A DNA stretch of 64,000 bases from Sedimentibacter sp. (GCA_018436705.1 JAHDLA010000003.1:110543-174542), one strand, 5' to 3'. Positions 43,682-52,628 are shown, counted from the stretch's first letter. Made by a program: numbers and translations. The notes: generated from the sequence alone by a model not told the origin.

Positions 43682-43942
43682 TTAATCTTCACCTTCCTCA
43701 AAATCATCATCCGCCTGCCATGATCTTTGATTTTTTTTCATATTTTCATACTGCGCCTCTGCAATTATATCTTCAAAACCTTCCTTTATATTGTAGGCTG
43801 CCTCTTTTGCAGAATCCAATGCGCCGAACATTTGGCTTGTTGCCAGTACAGCAGCCTTTTTCATAGGTTTTTTCATGCCCATCAATAATTTAGATGCTCC
43901 AGCATATGTAAGTATACCGTACAGTACTCCTAGTGGCTCCAA
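43682..43942 (-). CDS. 86-residue DUF1490/DUF6110-like protein
   Basis: One N-terminal membrane helix (GVLYGILTYAGASKLLMG), then KKPMKKAAVLATSQMFGALDSAKEAAYNIKEGFEDIIAEAQYE and a strongly acidic tail (ADDDFEEGED). The Ala-Val-x-Ala-Thr ... Ala-x-Glu-Ala-Ala ... Asp-Ile-x-Ala-Glu-Ala pattern resembles DUF1490 proteins, which in mycobacteria (PacL) bind and stabilise metal P-type ATPases. A similar Clostridia family, DUF6110, is also known. The acidic tail could bind cations. Start is TTG, with AGGAGG 8 bases upstream. First gene of the operon with the pseudoenzyme. Family identity is inference from pattern only. Confidence 0.6.
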   Translation of the reverse strand: MEPLGVLYGILTYAGASKLLMGMKKPMKKAAVLATSQMFGALDSAKEAAYNIKEGFEDIIAEAQYENMKKNQRSWQADDDFEEGED

Positions 43943-44006
43943 TTTTTTTACCTCCTTTATATTTACAAAATAGTTTAAGCTAATTTGTAAGAATTATACA
44001 AAAAAA

Positions 44007-44028
44007 AGAATCTTTTGCTCAGATCCTT
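44007..44028 (-). terminator. Terminator after the 198-residue protein gene
   Basis: Minus-strand stem aaggatct/agattctt with one mismatch, then eight T residues. It separates this gene from the operon that begins at 43942. Confidence 0.6.
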
Positions 44029-44058
44029 ATACTTTTCATATTGTTCATTTACACTTTT

Positions 44059-44655
44059 TTACGCAGTCATTTCCGCCTTTACACAATTCATATAATAAGC
44101 GTCCACCACTTGATTTTTAATAATTCTGATTAATCTATATTTTGCATTTATTAAAATTCCTTGTACCCTTTTTTCTAAATCACCATTATGCTTTTTGATT
44201 AGCACGGGACTGGATAGCACTGATAAATTAAGTTTTGTCAGCACCATATCAGCAAAATCTTTATTAAATAATTTGGCGTATAGAAATAAATTAAACTTAT
44301 CCTCTGTCAGCTCGTTAAAAATATCTTCTCCCAGCTTAGAAATTAGCTGTGTATTTTCATATTCATTTATTAATATTCTGTTAATCTTAAAATTCGTTAT
44401 TTTATCAATATTTATACTTTGTTCACTAACTTCAATCGCCAAATCGCCCAACATAGTGTTTAAATTTTTATATAACAAGGCAATAAAGCTATTTAATTCT
44501 TCTTTGTTTATAAGATTGAGAAAAATTTTTTTGTATGAAATTTTTTTACTTCGAATATTTTTCTTGGCTTTTAACTCTAACTCTACAAAATAGTCTGTTA
44601 TTTGATTTTCTATATAACTCAAAACTATTTCTAGAACCTGACTGTTATACATCAT
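44059..44655 (-). CDS. Hypothetical 198-residue helical protein
   Basis: No family recognised. A soluble, Lys/Ile/Asn-rich, mainly helical protein (VLEIVLSYIENQITDYFVELELKAKKN at the N-terminus; FKINRILINEYENTQLISKLGEDIFNELTEDKF in the middle). Two half-sequences both contain a long helix followed by NLxxxLxxxVxx-type segments, which may be a distant duplication. ATG 44655 lies 9 bases after AGAGGTG; a TTG at 44667 touches that site and is less likely. Divergent from the ATPase gene at 44814, it might share control with it; no DNA-binding motif is visible. Confidence 0.55.
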   Translation of the reverse strand: MMYNSQVLEIVLSYIENQITDYFVELELKAKKNIRSKKISYKKIFLNLINKEELNSFIALLYKNLNTMLGDLAIEVSEQSINIDKITNFKINRILINEYENTQLISKLGEDIFNELTEDKFNLFLYAKLFNKDFADMVLTKLNLSVLSSPVLIKKHNGDLEKRVQGILINAKYRLIRIIKNQVVDAYYMNCVKAEMTA

Positions 44656-44681
44656 TTTATCCAACACCTCTGCGTATAATG

Positions 44682-44709
44682 TTAACTTAGTATAAATAAC
44701 TAAAGTTAA
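44682..44709. promoter_or_regulatory. Imperfect inverted repeat in a divergent control region
   Basis: TTAACTTAG (44682-44690) faces CTAAAGTTAA (44700-44709) with one bulged base, between the divergent genes starting at 44655 and 44814. A plausible operator; the regulator is unknown. Confidence 0.35.
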
Positions 44710-44813
44710 GCAGAATTATTGTGTTTGTAAAATACATGTAAATATTTTTTAAAATGCATAATATATAGATGAAATGTAATAATAAATGAGGTATTTAACA
44801 ATTGGAGGAACTT

Positions 44814-47800
44814 ATGGATAAAAAAGACGTAGGTTTACAGATAATTTCAAACATTCCAGGGCGAACAAGGTTCAAAGTAGATAGTCTTTATAAAAATCAA
44901 AAACTTTCAAATTATTTGTTCAAATCATTAAAAAGCACAAAATCAATAAACAGCATCGAAATAAACATTATAAGCCGCTCACTTTTATTAAAATATGACA
45001 ATACACATTTAAAAAGTAGTGAACTTTATAATAAATTAATATCTTTGTTGAGAAAATATGAAAATGTGCTACTACAGGAAAAAATGCTTTTAAAATACGC
45101 TGCGGCAACCACTGATGAAGCCTGTATATATAGAAGAAAGCAAATAAAAATGCGAAAAAGAAGTGAGCACTACTTTTTTAAGCAAGACTCATGCTCTCAC
45201 AACTACTATAAAATGACCGTCCACGATGTTGAATCTCTTTTAAAAACTAATCTTAAAAGAGGCCTTAGTTTCTCAAAAGCAGAGAGTCTTCAAAAAAAAT
45301 TTGGACTTAACAAATTTAACAAAAAAAATAAAAAGTCTATTTTTCTAATGCTTTTTGAACAATTTGACGGATACCTGATGAAAATACTCCTGGGGGCATG
45401 CGCATTTTCTGCTTTTCTTGGGCAAATGACCGATGCCATAGCAATACTTGCTATAGTGTTTGTAGAAGCAATATTGGGAGTATGGCAGAACTACAAAGCT
45501 GAAAAATCCTTGGAATGCATGGAAAAATACACCTCACAAACTTCAAAGGTAGTGAGAGACGGGAATGTTCAGTTGATATCCTCTGAAAATTTAGTTCCTG
45601 GTGACATCATAGTTTTAGAACAAGGAGATATAGTACCAGCAGATGCCAGACTAATTTCAAGCTCTAATTTAAAAATTTCCGAGTCCTCATTAACAGGAGA
45701 ATCCGAATATGCCCATAAGTCTCATAAAATTGAATATGCACACAATGTTTCTTTAGCAGACAGAAGGAATATGGTATACGGTGGAACGAAGGTAATGAGA
45801 GGCAATGGTAGAGCAATAGTTGTACGCACCGGCATGAATACTGAGATGGGAGCTATTGCAAGATTGCTTGAGACCGACAAAACTGAATTGACCCCTCTGC
45901 AGAAAGATCTCGACCGCTTATCCAAAATTATAACATGGATATGTCTGGGAATTTCACTGGTCGTTATTACAACCGGTCTAATAGCAGGAACACCTCCTCT
46001 TGAAATAATCAAAACAGGTTTAAGTCTGGCCATAGGAGCTATACCAGAGGGACTTACAGCTATATTGACAATTTCATTAGCTTTAGGCGTACAAAGAATT
46101 GCTTCAAAAGGAGCAATTGTAAAATATTTACCAAGCGTAGAAACATTGAGCTGTGCAGATGTGATATGCACTGATAAAACCGGAACATTGACTACGGGAG
46201 TAATGACTGTAACAGAAATCCATACAATGAACAAAAAGTTTACCATGGGATCAAACGGAAAATTTTATAACAATTATGACAGAGTTAATGTATTTGAAGA
46301 TAAAAACCTAATGCAGCTTACAACCATAGCCGGCTTATGCAACAATGCTCAAATAAGCGTTAAGAATCATAACGAGACAGAAATACTTGGAGATTCCACA
46401 GAAACAGCATTGCTATCTTTAACTAGGAAATTTGACATGCCAGCTGAACATTTTAGCTGTTTTACAAGAGTACATGAAGAATCTTTTAATTCGGATTCTA
46501 AAAAAATGACGGTAATATGTAAAGATACCCATGGTAATTACTCTATAAATGTAAAGGGAGCCATAGATCGAATTTTAGTTAAATGCGACAGAATTCTTGA
46601 TAATGGAAAAATTCGAAACATCACTGACGATGACAAGAAAATTATTTTAGAATCAAGTGATAACATGGCTGACAATGCATTAAGAGTCATAGCATTTGCA
46701 TATAAGGAAACAAATGATGCAAATGCAAATGAAGAAAATCTTATATTTGTAGGAACAGTGGGAATAATGGATCCACTGAGACCTGAAGTTAAAATATCCG
46801 TAAATAAATGTCACCGCGCTGGGATAAGGGTAATTATGATTACGGGTGACCATAAAAAAACCGCTTCCGCTATTGGTAGGCAACTTAATTTGCTGGATAA
46901 TGAAAGCCTCATACTTACTGGGGAAGAAATCGACAGCTTAACTGACGAAGAGTTAAAACGTATTATAGATAATGTAGCTATCTTTGCCAGGACATCGCCC
47001 CACCAAAAACTTAGAATAGTGAATATTCTTAAGGATAAGGGTCATATAGTTGCCATGACTGGTGACGGCATAAACGATGCTCCTGCAGTAAAAGAAGCAA
47101 ATATAGGTCTAGTCATGGGCAAATCTGGCACAGATGTTACTAAGGAAACTGCATCAATTGTTTTGACAGATGATAATTTTGCTACTATAGTTAAGGCAAT
47201 AGAAGAAGGAAGAGGAATAAGCGGTAATGTTAAAAGATTCTTAAGATACGTTCTGTCCGGAAATATTGGAACTGTCTTTGCCGTACTTGCAGCTTCACTA
47301 CTTGGACTTCCCGCTCCGCTGGCTTCAGGGCAAATACTGCTTATTAACCTTGTAACAGAAGGGGTTCCCGCATTAGCACTTGGATTGGATTCTCCCAATG
47401 AAAATGTAATGAATGAACCTCCTAGAGACGGCAGCAAAAGTATATTTGACAAGGAACTTCTTTTAAAAATTCTGTCAAGGGGAGCTTTAATGGGTATAAG
47501 CGCATTTAGCCTATTTGCCGGAACATATCTTTTAACCGGGAACTTAATGCGTGCAAGAACATTGACTTATGCCGGTATAGTCTTTAATCAGATGTTTCAT
47601 GTATTTGACTGCAGGGAAAAAATTACCGGGCAAAATAAGTATATTGCCCCTGCAATTGGTGTTTCCTTACTGACACTTTTAGCAAGCATCTACGTAGCAC
47701 CGATTTCTGCCTTGTTCGGAACCAGTGTATTGAAATTGTCCGACTGGATAGCATTGATGTTTATGGCTTTTTATATAGGAAGACTCGATTATTTAAAAGA

Positions 47801-47879
47801 GCTTGCCTCAAAACTTATATCAAAAAGGATGCAGCTTCCTTTAAACGTTGCAAAAAAAAGAATGGCTGTGGCAAATTAA
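44814..47879 (+). CDS. P2-type cation ATPase with N-terminal HMA-like domain
   Basis: 1021-residue active-looking P-type ATPase. Residues 1-80 are the HMA-like domain (IPGRTRFKVDSLYKN) shared with the proteins at 42206 and 48113. After a linker comes a cation-ATPase N domain (133-175) and a P2-type core: TGES (294-297), PEGL in helix 4 (411-414), DKTGTLT (454-460), ITGDHKKTA, MTGDGINDAPAVKEANIGLVMG, and helix 6 INLVTEGVPALALG near 844. Calcium ATPases have NLVTDG here; Glu replaces Asp, so ion choice is uncertain (Ca, Mn or another). ATG 44814 is 5 bases after GGAGG. The fusion of this domain to a P2 core is unusual. Confidence 0.85.
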   Translation: MDKKDVGLQIISNIPGRTRFKVDSLYKNQKLSNYLFKSLKSTKSINSIEINIISRSLLLKYDNTHLKSSELYNKLISLLRKYENVLLQEKMLLKYAAATTDEACIYRRKQIKMRKRSEHYFFKQDSCSHNYYKMTVHDVESLLKTNLKRGLSFSKAESLQKKFGLNKFNKKNKKSIFLMLFEQFDGYLMKILLGACAFSAFLGQMTDAIAILAIVFVEAILGVWQNYKAEKSLECMEKYTSQTSKVVRDGNVQLISSENLVPGDIIVLEQGDIVPADARLISSSNLKISESSLTGESEYAHKSHKIEYAHNVSLADRRNMVYGGTKVMRGNGRAIVVRTGMNTEMGAIARLLETDKTELTPLQKDLDRLSKIITWICLGISLVVITTGLIAGTPPLEIIKTGLSLAIGAIPEGLTAILTISLALGVQRIASKGAIVKYLPSVETLSCADVICTDKTGTLTTGVMTVTEIHTMNKKFTMGSNGKFYNNYDRVNVFEDKNLMQLTTIAGLCNNAQISVKNHNETEILGDSTETALLSLTRKFDMPAEHFSCFTRVHEESFNSDSKKMTVICKDTHGNYSINVKGAIDRILVKCDRILDNGKIRNITDDDKKIILESSDNMADNALRVIAFAYKETNDANANEENLIFVGTVGIMDPLRPEVKISVNKCHRAGIRVIMITGDHKKTASAIGRQLNLLDNESLILTGEEIDSLTDEELKRIIDNVAIFARTSPHQKLRIVNILKDKGHIVAMTGDGINDAPAVKEANIGLVMGKSGTDVTKETASIVLTDDNFATIVKAIEEGRGISGNVKRFLRYVLSGNIGTVFAVLAASLLGLPAPLASGQILLINLVTEGVPALALGLDSPNENVMNEPPRDGSKSIFDKELLLKILSRGALMGISAFSLFAGTYLLTGNLMRARTLTYAGIVFNQMFHVFDCREKITGQNKYIAPAIGVSLLTLLASIYVAPISALFGTSVLKLSDWIALMFMAFYIGRLDYLKELASKLISKRMQLPLNVAKKRMAVAN

Positions 47880-47930
47880 ACAATTGCCGCAGCCTAAATT
47901 CATATCAAAACTCATGTTACAATTATCAAG

Positions 47931-48113
47931 TTAAAGCAAAGAAGATTTATCAAAAATGACTTTATCATTTTTATTATTGTATGAAAAAAGCTTTTTACTT
48001 GACCTGTCATCACTTATAAATTCCTTAATTACTGGAGTAACTATATACATCACAGCAGTCAATCCAAGTCCCAGCAATATGCTTTCAGGAGTAAATGGTT
48101 TAAATAATTTCAT
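47931..48113 (-). CDS. 60-residue membrane protein with KPFxxES head, paralogue B
   Basis: KLFKPFTPESILLGLGLTAV (residues 2-21) starts a single hydrophobic helix (about 11-27), followed by PVIKEFISDDRSSKK and a polar tail. The head matches the protein at 41572 (KPFSSES...GLGIAAV) at most positions, but the coiled coil is missing. Its ATG shares one base with the stop of the 707-residue ATPase (TAATG), with GAGGTG upstream, so the two are translationally coupled and probably interact. No family name is known to me. Confidence 0.65.
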   Translation of the reverse strand: MKLFKPFTPESILLGLGLTAVMYIVTPVIKEFISDDRSSKKLFSYNNKNDKVIFDKSSLL

Positions 48114-50236
48114 TATATCACCTCATTTCTATTAATTGTTTTTATAGGCATGGTCGATATTTTTGAACTGTTCAAAACTGCCAGTATTGAATTTAAAGTA
48201 TTCAAACTTTTGGCACTGAAAGGCCCATAATAACCGAACATTGCTAATATCCCAAATGCAAGGTTGTAATTTTTGCTAAAATCAATATTTTTTTGAATTC
48301 TGTAATAGCTTTGTTCCGTTATATCAATTAACTTTGGAATAAGCAGCATATCCTTTTCAAGCAGTATACAATCTGATTTCAGCAACACACCCTCAGAAGC
48401 AGAATTAAGAAAAGATATGCTCACATCTGCCTCTTTCATTGCAAGGGAATCATTGATTCCATCACCTGCCATTATTACTGTACAATCTTGTTTTTTATTA
48501 TTAATAAATTCCTGTTTTTCAATAACAGACATACCGCCTTCATACTTAGCGATATTTAATTCTCGAGATATTTTTTTTGCATTACTTTCTAAATCTCCAC
48601 TTATTATTGAAATGTCTTTTATTCCAATTTCCTTTAATCTTGCTACCATTTCTGCCGATTTTTCTTCAATTTTTTCCGACATGGATATTTTTGCAGTTAA
48701 TTTGCCATCAACTGCAAAATACACTGTAATATGCGATTCATTCTTTAAATTATCTTCTTTGCACACTGAAATATCAATGCTTTCTTCATCCATAAGCTCC
48801 ATGTTGCCAATTGCAATTTTGTGGCCATTATAATCCGATAAAACTCCCTTTGAAGGTATGTAAATTGCAGGTATGTTCGGTTCAATTTCTTCCGAGAAAC
48901 TTCTAAGGGACCAAGATACAGGGTGGTAGACACTTCCTTCGCACGAAGCTGCTATATGTATAACTTTATCTACTGAATACTTTTCATCAAATATTTCTAC
49001 TGCTTCAATTTTCAAATCTCCTTTTGTCAATGTTCCGGTTTTATCAAACACAACACTGTCAACACTTCGTATTTTTTCTATTGTATTTATATTACGGAGC
49101 ATAATCTTATTTTTTATAAGCAGCTTAAGATAATTTGCAAGGCCGTAATTTAAGGCTACATTTGACGCAGAAGGAGTCATAAGCAATAACACCGAAAGCG
49201 GAGCCAAATAACTGCCGGTTATAAAATAACTTCCCACAGCAAATGCAGAGGCATAATAAATTGAACTTCGCTGATATTTTTTAACATCCTGAACAATATG
49301 TAATTTATTTAAAACAACATCCGGTTTAAGTATTTTTTCGGACAGTCTTGTAACCTTCACCTTCAATGAACCCGAAACAATTATCATTCCTTCACACACA
49401 AATTCACCAAGGTTAATTCGTTTTAATTCCGGCTGCCCGGAATAATAAATGTTATTTATTAAAGCACTACCTTCAACTACAACACCGTCAACAGCAATAG
49501 GTTCATTTTCATAAAAAGAAACTATATCATTCTCTTCTATTGCTTTCAGGGGCAACAAATATTCATCATCCGCACGGTTATACCACACGAATGAATTGTT
49601 ATTAAGATTATTATTTATCAACATCCTTTCTATTTGCAATTTTGAATGTGACTGCAAAGCATCAGTAAATGCCTTTAAAAACAAAAGCATTGTTCCTTTG
49701 TTTCCTTCCCTTGAAAGAGTCAGCAAAGTTCCAGCTACTAAAATAAATTTATCTGAATCCGAAGGAAAGTGCTTCATTACCTTTTGATAAGCATTTTTCA
49801 GCTGAGGATATCCCTTTATTAATGTAATCATTGATGCCGCTAGCAGGACAGGAAAGTTTCTATTAATAAAAAACTTACCAAAATAGTGCTGCTTAATCTT
49901 ATAAATTACGTATATTGAGCCAAAAATCAGCATCTTATTTCGAGCTTTCCGGAATTTATTTTCTTCATTGAGGTAATCGGCATATTGAGTTTGTATATAT
50001 TTTATATGCAGCTCATTCCTAATTATAAAGTCCAAAGAATCCTCAATGTATTTAATATTCATTTTAGATGAATCAAAATTTAAAGCTACAGTACCTAAAA
50101 CAGGGTTAACCTTGACGCTATTAATGCCATCTAATTCACGTAAATACATTCTTGTTATCTGTGAAAGCTCACTGTTTTTGTAAAGTGAATCTATTTTTAC
50201 TCTTATCCTTCCGGGAAAATAATTTATTATTTCCAT
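48113..50236 (-). CDS. Divergent P1B-like ATPase lacking TGE and CPx motifs
   Basis: 707 residues. HMA-like domain at 1-72 (FPGRIRVKIDSLYKN), membrane helices near 100-145 and 162-190, actuator region about 225-300, core helices 322-370, then P and N domains. The phosphorylation motif FDKTGTLTKG (397-406), YHPVSW and AGDGINDSLAMKEADVSISF are intact. But the actuator TGES is SGQP (266-269), lacking the Glu that helps dephosphorylation, and the helix motif CPx is TPSA (354-357), so no cysteine metal site exists. It may pump slowly, move another cation, or work as a regulator. ATG 50236 is in a good context; the 3' end is coupled to the 60-residue gene. Confidence 0.75.
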   Translation of the reverse strand: MEIINYFPGRIRVKIDSLYKNSELSQITRMYLRELDGINSVKVNPVLGTVALNFDSSKMNIKYIEDSLDFIIRNELHIKYIQTQYADYLNEENKFRKARNKMLIFGSIYVIYKIKQHYFGKFFINRNFPVLLAASMITLIKGYPQLKNAYQKVMKHFPSDSDKFILVAGTLLTLSREGNKGTMLLFLKAFTDALQSHSKLQIERMLINNNLNNNSFVWYNRADDEYLLPLKAIEENDIVSFYENEPIAVDGVVVEGSALINNIYYSGQPELKRINLGEFVCEGMIIVSGSLKVKVTRLSEKILKPDVVLNKLHIVQDVKKYQRSSIYYASAFAVGSYFITGSYLAPLSVLLLMTPSASNVALNYGLANYLKLLIKNKIMLRNINTIEKIRSVDSVVFDKTGTLTKGDLKIEAVEIFDEKYSVDKVIHIAASCEGSVYHPVSWSLRSFSEEIEPNIPAIYIPSKGVLSDYNGHKIAIGNMELMDEESIDISVCKEDNLKNESHITVYFAVDGKLTAKISMSEKIEEKSAEMVARLKEIGIKDISIISGDLESNAKKISRELNIAKYEGGMSVIEKQEFINNKKQDCTVIMAGDGINDSLAMKEADVSISFLNSASEGVLLKSDCILLEKDMLLIPKLIDITEQSYYRIQKNIDFSKNYNLAFGILAMFGYYGPFSAKSLNTLNSILAVLNSSKISTMPIKTINRNEVI

Positions 50237-50379
50237 ATTACACCTCTGTTGCTATAATAATAAGTAGTTTTCACAATAACTGCTTAAATATACGAAGAAT
50301 CAACTGTTTCCACACACAACTATTTTGTTAGCTGGCAATGCTAAGTTTCTTCGATAGCACTTAAAATTTAAGCACATAA

Positions 50380-50416
50380 AAAAGCACCGCAAAATTGCAA
50401 CTTTTACAGTACTTTT
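50380..50416 (-). terminator. Terminator after the diguanylate cyclase gene
   Basis: Ten-bp stem with two G-U pairs on the minus strand (aaaagtactg with cggtgctttt), ending in TTTTTT. Confidence 0.55.
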
Positions 50417-50473
50417 ACAATATTACCATATTTTTTAGTTTGCCCAGAAATCTGGATATTTCATATTATAAAA

Positions 50474-51334
50474 TTAGAAGTAATATTGATTTCTTCCTTT
50501 TTTCTTTGCTTTGTACAATGCTTGATCCGCATCATTGATTAAACTTCCACCCTCGTAAATTCTTGATTCATCACATACAGCTATTCCCATACTTATTGTC
50601 AATATTCCTTCTTTAGTTGCTCCATGGGTAATTTTCAAGTCTCTTACAGATCTTAATATTCTTTCGCACACTACCGCCGCACCGTCTAAGGTTGTGTTTG
50701 GCAATACAACCGCAAACTCATCTCCTCCGTACCTGGCAGCAAAATCACCGGTTCTCTGCACCTGCTTCATAATAGCCTGGGCAACTGCTATCAAACTGTT
50801 ATCGCCGGCAATATGCCCGTAAATATCATTGTATTCTTTAAAAAAATCTATATCTATTATTGCCAAAGATATTGGAATATTTAACCTTTCAGATCTTCTC
50901 AGTTCATCGGTAAGCACTTCGTCAAAATAACGCCTGTTGTATATGGATGTAAGCGAATCTGTTATAGATAATTTTCTTAAATCCTCATTTGCCTTTTCTA
51001 GTTCCTTATTTTTATCCAATAAATCCTTTTTCATATACCCAACTATCAATATCATTAATGGTATGAAAATAACTGACACAATTATTCTTTTTAAATTATC
51101 ATCTGAGTACGAAAATAATTGATTGGGTTCCATAAACCTATAAATTGTAAACAAAATAGTCACAATTCCGCTTAACGTACCGGATAAATAACCTCCAAGA
51201 AATGTGAAATACACAAGAACAGTAAGAAGCACCACGTTTGGACTGGGGATATTAAGGATATAAACTAATACCGAAGTAGCAAGGGTTACTGTTAGGCTCA
51301 TAAACGGAATTCGTTTTTCATAATTATTTTTCAT
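50474..51334 (-). CDS. Membrane diguanylate cyclase (GGDEF)
   Basis: 286 residues: three to four membrane helices (about 12-100), a short coiled-coil linker (KKDLLDKNKELEKANEDLRKL) and a GGDEF domain (about 120-285). The active site ARYGGDEFAVVLP is intact, the inhibitory RxxD site is present as RTGD five residues earlier, and DSLTSIYNRRYFDE plus IDIDFFKEYNDIYGHIAGD are typical. It should make cyclic di-GMP in response to a membrane-sensed signal. GGAGG precedes ATG 51334. It may act with the GGDEF/HD-GYP protein at 18102. Confidence 0.9.
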   Translation of the reverse strand: MKNNYEKRIPFMSLTVTLATSVLVYILNIPSPNVVLLTVLVYFTFLGGYLSGTLSGIVTILFTIYRFMEPNQLFSYSDDNLKRIIVSVIFIPLMILIVGYMKKDLLDKNKELEKANEDLRKLSITDSLTSIYNRRYFDEVLTDELRRSERLNIPISLAIIDIDFFKEYNDIYGHIAGDNSLIAVAQAIMKQVQRTGDFAARYGGDEFAVVLPNTTLDGAAVVCERILRSVRDLKITHGATKEGILTISMGIAVCDESRIYEGGSLINDADQALYKAKKKGRNQYYF

Positions 51335-51591
51335 ATGTTACCTCCTGAAGTTAGTTTAACTTGCTCCATTCATCCCCCTTAAATCCAACCAAGCCTAGTA
51401 TTGTTACATATTGTTCATTTGTTTTTGCGGTATATTAACTAATATTTCATAATTACCCCTTTATGACAAATTTTTTTATAGTTATACCCTATTAATAAAT
51501 TTTTAAAACAATAACAATAATAAATCAAGCCAAAATTTTTATCAAGGAATTTTTTGGATAGTATGTTTATTTTTATTTTAGAAATTACCTA

Positions 51592-51639
51592 TTGACTTTT
51601 ACAATGTTTAACTATATTATTATATTGTAATCATTACAA
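51592..51639 (+). promoter_or_regulatory. perR promoter with Per box
   Basis: TTGACT (51592-51597), a 17-base spacer and TATTAT (51615-51620). A perfect 7-1-7 palindrome TTGTAATCATTACAA (51625-51639) covers the transcription start and matches the Fur/PerR box type. This implies autoregulation of perR-rbr. The remaining bases back to 51335 show nothing else I can name. Confidence 0.85.
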
Positions 51640-51683
51640 CATCGAAATGATTTTACAGAATATAGAAAGAGGGTATTATTAAG

Positions 51684-52100
51684 ATGGAATTTAATGATTT
51701 ACTAAATGAATTAAAAGATAATAAAATTCGCCTCTCCCATCAAAGATTGAAGATCTTGGAATACCTAACTCAAAACCACAATCATCCAACTGCGGACCAA
51801 ATTTATAATGGGCTTCATGGTGAAGTCCCTACGTTATCTAAAACAACTGTATACAACACTTTAAATTCATTGACAGAGGCAGGTATAGTAAGAGTTCTTA
51901 CAATAGAAGATAATGAAACCAGGTATGACATAATTACAGGAAATCACGGTCATTTTAAATGCGAATCGTGCGGAAACATTTATGATTTCAATATTGACAT
52001 TGATTCGTTAAAACCAAATGAACTTGAAGGTTTCAAAATTGACAACAAAAATGTCTATTTTAAAGGTTTATGCCCTCAATGTCTTTTAAGTAAAAAATAA
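51684..52100 (+). CDS. perR: Peroxide-responsive repressor PerR
   Basis: 138-residue Fur-family regulator. DNA-binding part: IRLSHQRLKILEYLTQNHNHPTADQIYNGL and LSKTTVYNTLNSLTEAGIV. Metal parts: RYDIITGNHGHFKCESCGNIYDF and the second zinc pair CPQC at the C-terminus. The Asp in YD and the His residues of HGHFKC fit PerR-type iron sensing, and the neighbour rubrerythrin is a standard PerR target. AGAGGG precedes the ATG. Confidence 0.88.
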   Translation: MEFNDLLNELKDNKIRLSHQRLKILEYLTQNHNHPTADQIYNGLHGEVPTLSKTTVYNTLNSLTEAGIVRVLTIEDNETRYDIITGNHGHFKCESCGNIYDFNIDIDSLKPNELEGFKIDNKNVYFKGLCPQCLLSKK

Positions 52101-52123
52101 TTATATTATGGAGGATTTAAAAA

Positions 52124-52615
52124 ATGGAAAACAAAACATTACAAAATTTAATGGATGGATTTGCAGGAGAATCTCAGGCTAACAGAAAATATTTAGCATA
52201 TGCTAAGAAAGCCGAAAAGGAAGGAAAAACAAATGCAGCTAAACTTTTTAGAGCAGCTTCAGATGCAGAAGCACTGCATGCTCAAAAACACTTGGAAGTT
52301 GCAGGCAAAATCAAAACAACTGCTGATAATCTTCAAGACGCAGTTGCAGGCGAAACATACGAATACGAAAGCATGTATCCCGAATTTATAAAGGCTGCAG
52401 AAGCAGAAGGAAACAAGGCAGCTATAGGAACATTTAAATTAGCAATGGAAGCAGAAAAAGTTCATGCTAAATTATATAAAGAAGCTCTGGAAAAAATTGA
52501 TGAAACAGAAGAAGTTTTTTACTATCTATGTCCTGTCTGCGGAAACATTGAAAAATCTATCCCTGACAAATGCAGCATTTGTGGAGTCCCGGGATCGAAA
52601 TTTATTAAATATTAA
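52124..52615 (+). CDS. rbr: Rubrerythrin
   Basis: 163-residue peroxide reductase of anaerobes. Diiron domain ligands: GFAGESQANRKYLAYAKKAE, DAEALHAQKHLE, and in the second pair FIKAAEAEGNKAAI and AMEAEKVHAKLY. The C-terminal rubredoxin-like domain has CPVCGNIEKSIPDKCSICGVPGSKF with the four Cys iron ligands. It lies 23 bases after perR with GGAGG upstream, so both are read from the Per-box promoter. Confidence 0.95.
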   Translation: MENKTLQNLMDGFAGESQANRKYLAYAKKAEKEGKTNAAKLFRAASDAEALHAQKHLEVAGKIKTTADNLQDAVAGETYEYESMYPEFIKAAEAEGNKAAIGTFKLAMEAEKVHAKLYKEALEKIDETEEVFYYLCPVCGNIEKSIPDKCSICGVPGSKFIKY

Positions 52616-52628
52616 TATAATTAACCTT

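Noticed and set aside
45722..46246. A 174-codon open frame antisense to the large P-type ATPase gene
   Set aside because: It is a shadow of a conserved coding frame: no ribosome site, no family, and the plus strand encodes known ATPase motifs.
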